Source: JAAURB01 sp049649525 (GTDB lineage: Bacteria; Cyanobacteriota; Cyanobacteriia; Cyanobacteriales; Microcoleaceae). From it: 64,000 nt of DNA. Both the position numbers and the translations under genes were made by a program. The notes below the pieces were generated by a model. It ran no database searches and was not told where the DNA came from. It worked only from the letters and a program-made list of their open reading frames with translations. Shown here piece by piece: positions 17,250-25,817 of this stretch (positions are counted from its first letter, which is position 1; the number at the start of each line of letters is the position of its first letter). The stretch spans positions 124,001-188,000 of the forward strand of contig JBARZE010000050.1 of assembly GCA_049649525.1 (NCBI GenBank), given 5' to 3'.

Positions 17250-17269
17250 GGTGCGCTGAGTAACGCACC
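17250..17269. terminator. Palindrome between convergent aroF and sufA-like genes
   Basis: GGTGCG (17250-17255) and CGCACC (17264-17269) form a 6-bp stem with loop ctgagtaa, followed by CTAC. There is no long T-run. The element resembles the dispersed TAGGGTGCG palindrome seen again at 29175-29245, and it may serve as a bidirectional terminator. Confidence 0.5.
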
Positions 17270-17285
17270 CTACTATTATCGCTAT

Positions 17286-17642
17286 TTAGGTGGTAAAAGA
17301 TTTCCCACATCCACAGGTTTGAGTCGCTTGGGGATTGGTAAATTCAAACCCACCACCAATTAGTGAGTTGCTGTAATCTAACACTAAACCATAAAGATAT
17401 AGTAAGCTTTTGCGATCGCAAACGACCTGAAAGCCATCGTAGTCAAAGCTCTCGTCTTCTTCGGTAATGGTGTTAGGATCGGCAAAATCCATCATATAGG
17501 ACATACCGGAACATCCGCCTTGACGAACGCCCACCCGTAAACACAAGTCTTTGCCTTGTTGTTCTCGCAGCATCAAAACCTGTTTAATGGCTGCATCGGT
17601 CATTTGTATTCCACGGGTTTGAGATTGAGTAGTTTGTACCAT
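17286..17642 (-). CDS. Iron-sulfur assembly A-type carrier (HesB/IscA/SufA family)
   Basis: 118 residues from ATG 17642, with GGAGAG upstream; an earlier start at 17711 is rejected on that basis. The three invariant cysteines are present: RQGGCSGMSY in the middle and TCGCGKS at the end, with the family signature running up to the C-terminus. A-type carriers hold and pass iron-sulfur clusters to client proteins such as photosystem I and ferredoxins. The rnc gene lies about 75 bases upstream on the same strand, a distance that allows but does not prove co-transcription. Confidence 0.92.
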   Translation of the reverse strand: MVQTTQSQTRGIQMTDAAIKQVLMLREQQGKDLCLRVGVRQGGCSGMSYMMDFADPNTITEEDESFDYDGFQVVCDRKSLLYLYGLVLDYSNSLIGGGFEFTNPQATQTCGCGKSFTT

Positions 17643-17716
17643 TAGCTCTCCTTTATTGCCAAGTAATTGTATTTTAACAACTTCGCGATCTGACACACTC
17701 TCTTGCATCAAAACAT

Positions 17717-18418
17717 TTAAGTTTCTAGTCTCAATTTTCTCAGTGCATCTTTAGCGGCCTGTTTTTGGGCATCTTGTTTACGTTTACCACTGCCCATACC
17801 ATAAACTTTACCCTCAACTTGCACCTGAGCAGTAAACTCTTTGTTATGATCTTGGCCAGATTCGTCCACAATATAGTATTTTGGCGTTTGTTTCAATTCT
17901 TTGAGTGCCCATTGTTGAAAGCGGTTTTTATAGTCTACTAAATTCGTCGCATTTGCACTAAAATCTGAACCCATTCGTTGATTCAGTACGGGTGTCAATA
18001 GCGGAATAATAAAATCTCGGACTGCATCAATTCCTTGGTCTAGATAGTATGCACCAATATAGGCTTCAAAAGCATCACTGAGTACAGCCGGACTTTCTCT
18101 GCCGCCGTCTTTAATTGCGCCTTTGCCGAGGTAAATTAACTTTCCTAAGCCGAGTTGTAATGCAAACTGAGTTAGTTGTTTTTCATCGACTAAAGAAGCC
18201 CGTAAACGAGTCATTTTTGCTTCACTGAGTTCTAATTGATTCAGGTCAATTTGTTGATACAATAACTCACCGACTATAAATCCTAAAACCGCATCTCCTA
18301 AAAATTCTAATCGTTCATTATGTGCGGTTACTTCTGAATGTTCATTAACGTAAGAACGATGAGTTAATGCCCGTAGTCTAAGTTTTTCATCTTGAATCAA
18401 TGGTAATTGATAATTCAT
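17717..18418 (-). CDS. rnc: Ribonuclease III
   Basis: 233 residues from ATG 18418. The RNase III signature ERLEFLGDAVLG is intact with acidic catalytic residues, a second acidic site lies in AFEAYIGAYYLD, and residues from about 155 form a double-stranded RNA-binding domain (DYKNRFQQWALKEL to AAKDALRKLRLE). It processes rRNA precursors and structured RNAs. A frame extending upstream to 18511 is rejected because those residues are AT-rich and unlike the family. Cyanobacteria often carry more than one RNase III-like gene; this is the full-length type. Confidence 0.95.
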   Translation of the reverse strand: MNYQLPLIQDEKLRLRALTHRSYVNEHSEVTAHNERLEFLGDAVLGFIVGELLYQQIDLNQLELSEAKMTRLRASLVDEKQLTQFALQLGLGKLIYLGKGAIKDGGRESPAVLSDAFEAYIGAYYLDQGIDAVRDFIIPLLTPVLNQRMGSDFSANATNLVDYKNRFQQWALKELKQTPKYYIVDESGQDHNKEFTAQVQVEGKVYGMGSGKRKQDAQKQAAKDALRKLRLET

Positions 18419-18516
18419 TAGTTTTTGATTGCTAATCTGTATTGATAAATTATTATAATTTTTGCTCAATTCGTTTTTTATATTCCATAAATATGATAAA
18501 ATAAACCGCAATATTA

Positions 18517-20274
18517 TTATTCAAATTTATTAGTTATCCAAAGTGATTGATAAGGATTTAAACAGATCTGAGAGTGAATTTCTGTGATTGTTTCTCCACT
18601 AATTAAATCGCACCACGGATCGACAAAAACTAAATTTAAATCAGATAATCGTAGAATTTGAGGAATATCAGTCAGATTGAAAATACAAAATATACTTTGA
18701 TCTCTTAGAATACTCTGCCGCCAAAATCCAAATAAAGATTTTCTCAACGGTAAAGTATATTGAGTAGCATTTGGATGAAATGCAGCTTGACGACGACGAA
18801 TTTGAATGATTCGGCATAATTCTTTAAGTATAATAGAATGCTCAGAATCAGGATTATTTAGCTTTTTTTCAATTTCCTCTAGTTGCCATTGATGACGATT
18901 AATAGCACGATTTATTCCTTTTTTTTGTAATTTCTTATAATCGTTATGAGTACCGAGTAAACTATGAATATAAAAAGCCGGAATTCCTTCGAGAGACATC
19001 ATAATAGTTTGAGAACAAAGAAAGCGTTGAATTTGCCATTCATCCTCTCCTCTAATTGTACCTTTCATGGCATCAAATAAGGAGATATTTAATTCATAAG
19101 GACTTTCAGTGCCATCGGATTTTTTTCTCATACTAACTTTGCCGCCAAACTGCCGCATTGTTTCTAGCAGGATATCGTATTCTTTTTCATTTAAAAGTCC
19201 TTCGACAGGGCGTAAACCAATGCCATCATGAGAAGCTGTAAAGTTGAAATAAGTACAGCCAGCCGGAGCAGGTGGCATACTCATCATCCAGGTTTTTAAG
19301 TAATCGGATTTACCCTGAATTAAAGCATTGATTAAAAGTGGTGGTAAACTAAAATTATAAATCATGTGAGCTTCATTGCGATCGCCAAAATAGCTGAGAT
19401 TTTCACTATTGGGTACGTTAGTTTCTGTAATTAAAGCAACTTTTGGATCGACGATTTGTAAGATTTCTCTTAACAGTTTAATCACGGCATGAGTTTGAGG
19501 AAGATGAATACAAGGTGTGCCTATTTCTTTCCACAAGAAGCCTACCGCATCTAAACGAATACAACGCGCCCCTTTTTCAACATAAAATAAAAGGATTTTG
19601 ATAAATTCAATTAAAACATCAGGATTAGAAAAATTAAGATCTATTTGATCTTCACTAAAAGTTCCCCAAACGTGTTTTGTGCCATTAACTGTTTCTATTT
19701 CAATTAATAATGGGCTACTGCGCGGACGAATAACGGCAGATAAATCAGTTTTTGGATCGACTTCGATAAAGTAATTACATCCTGGTTTTTCTGCTTGTTT
19801 AAATTGCTGAAACCATTCACTTTTACGAGACACATGATTGATGACTAAATCTATCATTAAGTTAAACTGATTTGAAATCGTTTCAATCTCATCCCAGCTT
19901 CCTAATTCTGGGTTGACAGATAGATAATCAATAACGGAAAATCCATCATCTGAACTATAAGGAAAAAAGGGTAAAATATGAATATCTGTAATAGTTTCTT
20001 TGAGGTATTTATTGAGAAAATAATTAAGGGTTGTTAATGGAGTTTCCCCTAAATCTTTGTTGTCAATACTATCTCCGTAAGTGATTAAGGTAATATTGCT
20101 CTCACTCCACTTATTTATATCTTCTTCAGATGATTCAGAAATATAGTTTTCAACTAGAGTAAAAATTCGATCTAAAACTTCTTTGGTAATAGACCGATCG
20201 TAGATTATTTCTAATAGCGATTTAATCCGAACTGAGAAAGTTTTATACTGTGTATTTGATGAAGTAAGAGTCAT
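18517..20274 (-). CDS. GH13 sugar phosphorylase (sucrose/glucosylglycerate phosphorylase-like)
   Basis: 585 residues of the alpha-amylase superfamily, closest in plan to GH13 subfamily 18. The nucleophile Asp is in CIRLDAVGFLWK, the acid/base Glu in ALITETNVP, and the third catalytic Asp in FTASHDGIGLRP. ITDIHILPFFPYSSDDGFSV and DLVINHVS are the typical N-terminal barrel motifs. Such enzymes use phosphate to split sucrose, glucosylglycerate or glucosylglycerol into glucose 1-phosphate and an acceptor. Which one applies cannot be read from sequence; in cyanobacteria a compatible-solute role is plausible. The stop lies about 100 bases upstream of rnc on the same strand. Confidence 0.85.
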   Translation of the reverse strand: MTLTSSNTQYKTFSVRIKSLLEIIYDRSITKEVLDRIFTLVENYISESSEEDINKWSESNITLITYGDSIDNKDLGETPLTTLNYFLNKYLKETITDIHILPFFPYSSDDGFSVIDYLSVNPELGSWDEIETISNQFNLMIDLVINHVSRKSEWFQQFKQAEKPGCNYFIEVDPKTDLSAVIRPRSSPLLIEIETVNGTKHVWGTFSEDQIDLNFSNPDVLIEFIKILLFYVEKGARCIRLDAVGFLWKEIGTPCIHLPQTHAVIKLLREILQIVDPKVALITETNVPNSENLSYFGDRNEAHMIYNFSLPPLLINALIQGKSDYLKTWMMSMPPAPAGCTYFNFTASHDGIGLRPVEGLLNEKEYDILLETMRQFGGKVSMRKKSDGTESPYELNISLFDAMKGTIRGEDEWQIQRFLCSQTIMMSLEGIPAFYIHSLLGTHNDYKKLQKKGINRAINRHQWQLEEIEKKLNNPDSEHSIILKELCRIIQIRRRQAAFHPNATQYTLPLRKSLFGFWRQSILRDQSIFCIFNLTDIPQILRLSDLNLVFVDPWCDLISGETITEIHSQICLNPYQSLWITNKFE

Positions 20275-20943
20275 GAACTTAATCCTTAATTTGACTCGCT
20301 TTTAAAGGGAGTTTTTATAAAGTTTAAAGAGTAATTTAGAGCCATCCTAATGGTTAAATCTGTTACTAATTAAGTCACTGTTTGTTAACCATTCGGATAA
20401 CTGTATTACTTTGTTATAACAAACAAAATCCAGTCTAACCAGTCAAAGATGAGTCTTTTGTAAGGAAAAGATGATATGACGACACCGAGCTGTTAGACTT
20501 GAAAAATTGACTAAAAAAACAAGCTGCATGGCTTCCAGGTAATATTGTCAACATTTTTGACTGATTATTAAGTTTTGCTAAATATCAATAAGTTTGATTA
20601 AGTCGATTAGGAGGAATAATAGATATTTATATTGTCAAGGAACACACTCTCTCCTATTCTAGATAGGGGAGGTGAGGTTAGGCGCTGTTTCAATCATGCT
20701 GAAATAATAAATAATCTCTGTCGTCAATTTATACTGTTTTTCGGTTCGTCGTAGACAGACATCAATCGCACATTGCGGTCGGGCAGTCCGTCAAAGCTTG
20801 TCGAGGGCAAGGCTACAACCCCCGAAGTTGTAAAACTCTAGCTCCCTGTGAAGCAAGAATTCCATGTGATCGAAAATATGGAAATGCCCAAAGTTCGCAA
20901 ATAGAAACCAGCGTATCGCTGATTTGTTGTAAGGAGTTCATTA
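20275..20943. other. Long intergenic region upstream of ccmK2
   Basis: 669 bases between the divergent phosphorylase gene and ccmK2, with no credible ORF. It holds two small palindromes: CTCCTAT/ATAGGGG (20651-20669) and TACAAC/GTTGTA (20814-20832), the second about 110 bases before the ccmK2 start. It must carry the promoter of the carboxysome cluster, but I cannot point to a clear -35/-10 pair. A purine-rich TTGTAAGGAG precedes the ccmK2 ATG and serves as ribosome binding site. Confidence 0.5.
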
Positions 20944-21255
20944 ATGTCAATCGCTGTTGGAATGATAGAAACCTTGGGATTTCCCGCTGTTGTAGAAGCG
21001 GCTGACTCCATGGTAAAGGCGGCACGAGTCACCTTAGTTGGATATGAAAAAATCGGTAGCGGTCGAGTTACTGTCATTGTCCGAGGAGATGTCTCGGAAG
21101 TACAAGCGTCAGTATCGGCGGGCGTTGAAGCGGCTAACCGAGTCAATGGTGGAGAAGTACTCTCGACTCATATTATCGCTCGTCCTCATGAGAACTTAGA
21201 ATATGTTCTGCCAATTCGCTACACCGACGCAGTTGAGCAGTTCCGTTCATACTAA
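20944..21255 (+). CDS. ccmK2: Carboxysome shell hexamer protein CcmK2
   Basis: 103 residues forming one BMC (bacterial microcompartment) domain: AVGMIETLGFPAVVEAADSM, VGYEKIGSGRVTVIVRGDV with the pore loop KIGSG, and ARPHENLEYVLPIRY. The pore residues and the 103-residue length match CcmK2, the main shell facet protein of beta-carboxysomes. It is the first gene of a cluster with the usual ccmK2-K1-L-M-N order. CcmK2 hexamers tile the facets and let bicarbonate and RuBP pass. Confidence 0.95.
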   Translation: MSIAVGMIETLGFPAVVEAADSMVKAARVTLVGYEKIGSGRVTVIVRGDVSEVQASVSAGVEAANRVNGGEVLSTHIIARPHENLEYVLPIRYTDAVEQFRSY

Positions 21256-21546
21256 CTCACTGAAAACCCATGAATTCAAGGGGTTTAAAGTGAGATAATC
21301 TTCACTTGTTGAGTGTCGTACAAGCTTTGATATGAATGAACCGTAACTCATTTTCTAGAGTCACAAGAATAAAGTGAGCAGAAATGGTGCAAAAGTCTCT
21401 CATTTTAATAATGAAGGCTAACTCAACTGCTGAGAAATTTCTGGCAAGTAGAAAATCAGAATCTAGGTGAGATAGGCTCAAGTCTTGTACGGCATCAAAC
21501 CCTGTTGAGATAGATTAAATATTGATTGATTAGGAGTTTAGTGTAG

Positions 21547-21888
21547 ATGGGTATTGCTGTTGGAATGATAGAAACCTTGGGATTTCCGGCTGTGGTTGAA
21601 GCAGCCGACTCCATGGTAAAAGCGGCTCGAGTCACCCTTGTGGGGTATGAAAAAATCGGTACCGCTCGAGTTACCGTAATTGTTCGGGGAGATGTCTCAG
21701 AAGTACAAGCTTCTGTCTCAGCCGGAGTTGAATCTGTGAAAAAGGTTAAAGGCGGACAGGTCTTATCGACTCATATTATTGCTCGCCCTCATGAAAACTT
21801 AGAATATGTTTTACCCATTCGGTATACAGAAGCGGTAGAACAGTTTCGTGAAAGTGTGAGTGGAATTCGTCCAATCAACAGACCTTAA
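21547..21888 (+). CDS. ccmK1: Carboxysome shell hexamer protein CcmK1
   Basis: 113 residues, nearly identical to CcmK2 over the first 95 positions, then extended by about ten residues (ESVSGIRPINRP), as in other CcmK1 proteins. The pore loop reads KIGTA instead of KIGSG. The two genes are a tandem duplicate separated by 291 bases without an ORF. CcmK1 forms facet hexamers that can mix with CcmK2. Their DNA similarity makes gene conversion between them possible. Confidence 0.95.
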   Translation: MGIAVGMIETLGFPAVVEAADSMVKAARVTLVGYEKIGTARVTVIVRGDVSEVQASVSAGVESVKKVKGGQVLSTHIIARPHENLEYVLPIRYTEAVEQFRESVSGIRPINRP

Positions 21889-22019
21889 TCGATTATCTCG
21901 AAAGTTGGATTCGTCTCGGCTCAATTAAATGAGTTAACTGAGTTTAATCCAAGAACCGACTCAGCGAGATAATTCTTAATTTTAGATTCCAATTTCACTC
22001 TCGTTCCCGTCACCAAATA

Positions 22020-22322
22020 ATGCAAATTGCCAAAGTTTTAGGTACGGTCGTAGCTACTCAGAAAGAACCCAGTTTACGCGGCGGCAAATTTATGCTGTTG
22101 CAGTTTCTGGATGAAACCGGAGAGCCTATTCCGGGGTATGAGGTAGCCCTTGATTCTGTAGGCGCGGGAATTGGTGAGTGGGTCTTAGTCAGCCGAGGTA
22201 GTGCTGCTCGTATAATTCCGGGGAGTCAAGACCGTCCGAGTGATGCAGCAATTGTTGCCATTATTGATACGGTCAATACCGATACAGGCTCGATTTACAG
22301 CAAAAGAGATCAATATCGTTAA
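22020..22322 (+). CDS. ccmL: Carboxysome vertex pentamer protein CcmL
   Basis: 100 residues with the EutN/CcmL fold: MQIAKVLGTVVATQKEPSLRG at the start (first residues of the vertex barrel), LLQFLDETG, and GAGIGEWVLVSRGSAAR, which lies at the pentamer pore. CcmL closes the twelve corners of the carboxysome shell. It lies in order between ccmK1 and ccmM, with 131 and 97 bases on either side. Confidence 0.96.
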   Translation: MQIAKVLGTVVATQKEPSLRGGKFMLLQFLDETGEPIPGYEVALDSVGAGIGEWVLVSRGSAARIIPGSQDRPSDAAIVAIIDTVNTDTGSIYSKRDQYR

Positions 22323-22419
22323 TTGAACTAGATTGATGAGCGTTTAATACGATTCCCCACTCCAATCTCTGAGAAAAAATTAAATTATTGCGTTGTTTAA
22401 CATTAGGAAAAATTAACTT

Positions 22420-24087
22420 ATGGTAGTCCGGAAAAAACCCGCTCCTCCCACTCCTTGGTCAAAGGCCTTATCTGAGCCTAAAGTTTCATCAAGTGCTTAT
22501 GTTCATTCCTTCTCAAATATTATTGGGGATGTTCATATCGGTGATAATGTCATGGTAGCTCCCGGCACCTCTATCCGTGCTGATGAAGGATTTCCGTTCC
22601 ACATTAGTGATAATACCAACATTCAAGATGGTGTTGTCATCCACGGATTAGAAGAAGGTCGAGTCAAAGGAGATGATGGTCGTTCTTATTCTGTTTGGAT
22701 TGGGACAGACTGCTCCATCACCCACATGGCGCTGATTCATGGCCCGGCTTACGTTGGGGATAACTGCTTTATTGGCTTCCGTTCCACCGTGTTTAATGCT
22801 CGTGTAGGAGACGGTTGTATTGTGATGATGCACGTTCTGATTCAAGATGTAGAGATTCCCCCCGGAAAATATGTGCCGTCTGGCTCCATTATCACCAACC
22901 AGCAGCAAGCAGACCGTTTACCCGATGTCAACGATACTGACATGAAATTCAACACTCATGTGGTGGATGTAAATCAATCCCTCAAAGCCGGTTATCAATG
23001 TTCTGAAGATGCCGCCTGTGTTGCACCAGTACGTCATGAAACCACTCGCTCCAGTCGCAATGGCAGAGGACGAAATCGCTCTTATGCCGCTAGTGGTAAC
23101 AGCAGTTTATCCGCTGAGGTAGTTGAACAAGTTCATCAACTCTTGTCTCAAGGCTACAAAATCGCGACTGAATACGCAGATAAGCGTCGCTTTAAAGTCA
23201 GTTCCTGGAAAAGTGGGCCACAGATTGACTCCACTCACCCCTCAGATGTGATTGCTGCCTTAGAAGCCGCTTTAGCTGATAATGCAGGTAAATACGTGCG
23301 GTTACTCGGAATTGATGCACAAGCGAAGCGCCGGGTATTAGAAGAAGTGATTCAAACCCCCGATGGTACGGTACAAAGCGCCAGTAATGGTCAAGGTTCC
23401 GTTCGTACAGTTCCTCCTACTTACGAAAGTAAAATGGCCGCTAGCAGCGGTTCAGGAGATTTGAGCGAACTTGTCGGTAACTTGATTAATCAAGGCTGTG
23501 TTATCGGTACAGAATATGCTGATAAACGACGCTTTAGTGTGGGTTCTTGGCGCAATGGCCCGACCATTTCCAGCAATCAAGTGGTGGATGTGGTGCGTAA
23601 ACTCGAAGCGATTATGGAGCAGCATCCCAAAGATTATATCCGTATCATCGGAATTGACCCGAACGCCAAGCGTCGAGTGACGGAAGAAATTATTCAACGT
23701 CCCGGAGAAAAGGTAGCTATTGTTTCAGGTACGGGTACCCGTTCAATGACACCCGTGGTACCGAGTGCATCTAGAGTCAAGTCTTATAGTTCTCGTTCTT
23801 ATGGGGCCACCGCAGCAGTCGGTCAGTTAGAACCCGAAGTCGTAGATCAAGTGCGGAACTTGTTATCTCAAGGCTACAAAATTGGCACTGAACACGCCGA
23901 TAAGCGACGCTTCAAGGTCAGTTCTTGGCACAGTTGCTCCCCGATTGAATCCCAGCGAGATACAGAAGTTCTTGCGGCTTTAGAAGCCTGTATGCAGGAG
24001 CATAGCGGAGAATATGTTCGCCTGATTGGGATTGATGACAAAGCCAAACGTCGGGTGTTAGAAACTGTCATTCAAAAACCCGCTTGA
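22420..24087 (+). CDS. ccmM: Carboxysome assembly protein CcmM (gamma-CA domain and three SSU-like modules)
   Basis: 555 residues. Residues 1-200 are a left-handed beta-helix gamma-carbonic anhydrase domain; His75, His102 and His107 fit the zinc ligands. Cys194 and Cys200 match the spacing of the disulfide that activates the enzyme in Thermosynechococcus. Three Rubisco small-subunit-like modules follow at about 232-313, 346-427 and 471-553, each with the YADKRRF or HADKRRF core. Those modules bind Rubisco and drive condensation. Only module 3 has the Cys506/Cys524 pair (18 apart) seen as a redox pair in Synechococcus elongatus. A short form made from an internal start is expected by family. 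Confidence 0.96.
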   Translation: MVVRKKPAPPTPWSKALSEPKVSSSAYVHSFSNIIGDVHIGDNVMVAPGTSIRADEGFPFHISDNTNIQDGVVIHGLEEGRVKGDDGRSYSVWIGTDCSITHMALIHGPAYVGDNCFIGFRSTVFNARVGDGCIVMMHVLIQDVEIPPGKYVPSGSIITNQQQADRLPDVNDTDMKFNTHVVDVNQSLKAGYQCSEDAACVAPVRHETTRSSRNGRGRNRSYAASGNSSLSAEVVEQVHQLLSQGYKIATEYADKRRFKVSSWKSGPQIDSTHPSDVIAALEAALADNAGKYVRLLGIDAQAKRRVLEEVIQTPDGTVQSASNGQGSVRTVPPTYESKMAASSGSGDLSELVGNLINQGCVIGTEYADKRRFSVGSWRNGPTISSNQVVDVVRKLEAIMEQHPKDYIRIIGIDPNAKRRVTEEIIQRPGEKVAIVSGTGTRSMTPVVPSASRVKSYSSRSYGATAAVGQLEPEVVDQVRNLLSQGYKIGTEHADKRRFKVSSWHSCSPIESQRDTEVLAALEACMQEHSGEYVRLIGIDDKAKRRVLETVIQKPA

Positions 24088-24126
24088 AATATCAGTGCTG
24101 TTAATCGTTTTAGAGGTTCCCAATTG

Positions 24127-24759
24127 ATGCAGTCGGAGTCACCACTCTCTCAAAATTTAACGGATTTTGCCATGAGTGGTGATGTGATCCTTGCTCCCAG
24201 TGCAGCGATCGCCAATGGTGTTCTGCTGCACGCTAACCCAGATAGTCAGATTGTTGTCGGTGCGGGGGTCTGTATTGGGGTCGGAACGATTCTACATGCC
24301 TATCAAGGCATACTCGAAATCCAAATCGGGGCAACCATTGGGGCGAGGGTGTTAATGTTGGGATCGGGGAAAGTCGGAGTTAATGCCTGTATTGGTTCTG
24401 GGTCTACCTTAATTGACCCCGCCATCAAAGCAGAACAGGTAGTCGCTTCAGGTTCATTAATGGGAGATAATTCTCGTAAACTAGAAGAAAATGAAAATGG
24501 CTCATCTGAGACTTCCGCTCAACCTGACCCCGTTAAAACCCCTGAGCCTGAGTCTGAGCCGGAGAGTTCGACTGTATCATCTCCGTCCGAACCTAAGATC
24601 GCCAAAGAAAAACCTAAATTTCCCCAGCCTAAAGTCTATGGTCAGGCTAATTTAGATCAACTTCTCGATAGCTTACTGCCTCATCGTAAGGCCTACAATA
24701 AGCTTCGTCCAAAGTCTGGAGAAATCTCTACAATGGGGGATGAGCAGACGAGCGGTTAA
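24127..24759 (+). CDS. ccmN: Carboxysome assembly protein CcmN
   Basis: 210 residues from ATG 24127; a TTG directly before it is less likely. The N-terminal half is a hexapeptide-repeat beta-helix (VILAPSAAIANGVLLHANP, ILHAYQGILEIQIGATIGA), which binds the CcmM gamma-CA domain. A Pro/Glu/Ser-rich linker (about 115-165) leads to a C-terminal amphipathic segment VYGQANLDQLLDSLLPHR, the encapsulation peptide that recruits shell protein. Family and gene order agree. Confidence 0.93.
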   Translation: MQSESPLSQNLTDFAMSGDVILAPSAAIANGVLLHANPDSQIVVGAGVCIGVGTILHAYQGILEIQIGATIGARVLMLGSGKVGVNACIGSGSTLIDPAIKAEQVVASGSLMGDNSRKLEENENGSSETSAQPDPVKTPEPESEPESSTVSSPSEPKIAKEKPKFPQPKVYGQANLDQLLDSLLPHRKAYNKLRPKSGEISTMGDEQTSG

Positions 24760-24861
24760 AGCTGAGGTATGATTAACTTACCGAACCTAAGATTGCTCCT
24801 CTGGATTAACCTCTAGATTCAATATCTACTCATCTCCTATCCCAAGCCAGCACACCTGAAG

Positions 24862-25710
24862 ATGGATTCACCTTTGCAACATTATTCCCCCCAGGAACGG
24901 TTCGTTCAACCGGAATTTCGAGACATGGCCTTAGGTCTGGTCTCAACTCAAAGCTTCCCCGCGATTGTCGGAACGGCTGATATGATGTTGAAATCAGCAG
25001 GCGTTCATCTGGTAGGATATGAGAAAATTGGTAGTGGTCATTGTACCGCGATTATCCGAGGTCGGATTGCGGATGTGCGCTTAGCCGTCGATGCAGGGGC
25101 AGACACGGCCAAGCAATTTAGCCAATTTGTTTCTTCTTTAGTGATTGCCCGTCCTTTACCGAATTTAGAATACGTTTTACCCATTAGTAATCGTTTATCT
25201 CAATTGGCAGCCAGTGGCGGGCAAAGTCGTCTGAGTCATCAAGCAGTGGGTTTACTCGAAACCCGAGGCTTTCCGGCGATGGTGGGGGCGGCTGATGCGA
25301 TGATGAAAGCTGCCGAAGTCTATTTAGCCTCATACGAAACCATCGGATCGGGATTGTGTACCGCGATTATTCGGGGGTCTGTGGCAAATGTCGCAGTAGC
25401 GGTTGAAGCGGGAATGCAGGAAGCTGAACGCATTGGGGAACTTAACGCTGTGATGGTGATTCCTCGGCCATTAGATGATCTTGAACAAACTCTACCGCTG
25501 GCCAGTTGCTGGATTGAACAAGAACATCGTCAGCCATTGAGATTACCGATGAAAGTGAAACAAACGCAGAAAGAAAAAGTCAAACTCCCAGATTTACAGC
25601 AATTACCTGCACCTTTAGAATTAGAACCTGTCGAAATAGAACAGCCTGTCGAATTAGAGAAAGAATATTCTGCTTTTCCTGAACCTCAACAGGATGAGGA
25701 ATGGCTTTAA
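24862..25710 (+). CDS. ccmO: Carboxysome shell protein CcmO (tandem BMC domains)
   Basis: 282 residues with two BMC domains: residues about 20-115 (LGLVSTQSFPAIVGTADMML) and 125-220 (VGLLETRGFPAMVGAADAMM), each ending in the ARPLPNLEYVLP or PRPLDDLEQTLP block. Tandem BMC proteins form pseudohexameric shell tiles; CcmO is needed for shell closure in Synechococcus elongatus. An acidic, Pro-rich tail of about 50 residues follows. ccmO lies in the main cluster here, as in S. elongatus; in some cyanobacteria it is elsewhere. Confidence 0.92.
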   Translation: MDSPLQHYSPQERFVQPEFRDMALGLVSTQSFPAIVGTADMMLKSAGVHLVGYEKIGSGHCTAIIRGRIADVRLAVDAGADTAKQFSQFVSSLVIARPLPNLEYVLPISNRLSQLAASGGQSRLSHQAVGLLETRGFPAMVGAADAMMKAAEVYLASYETIGSGLCTAIIRGSVANVAVAVEAGMQEAERIGELNAVMVIPRPLDDLEQTLPLASCWIEQEHRQPLRLPMKVKQTQKEKVKLPDLQQLPAPLELEPVEIEQPVELEKEYSAFPEPQQDEEWL

Positions 25711-25817
25711 AACGCAAAAATTGATGTGTTGTGAGTTATTCCCATCTTTGAAAGCGCCTGAATCTACAACTGCTTCACGTCATCATAAATGATTAAGTCT
25801 CTCCTGCGCTGCTGATT

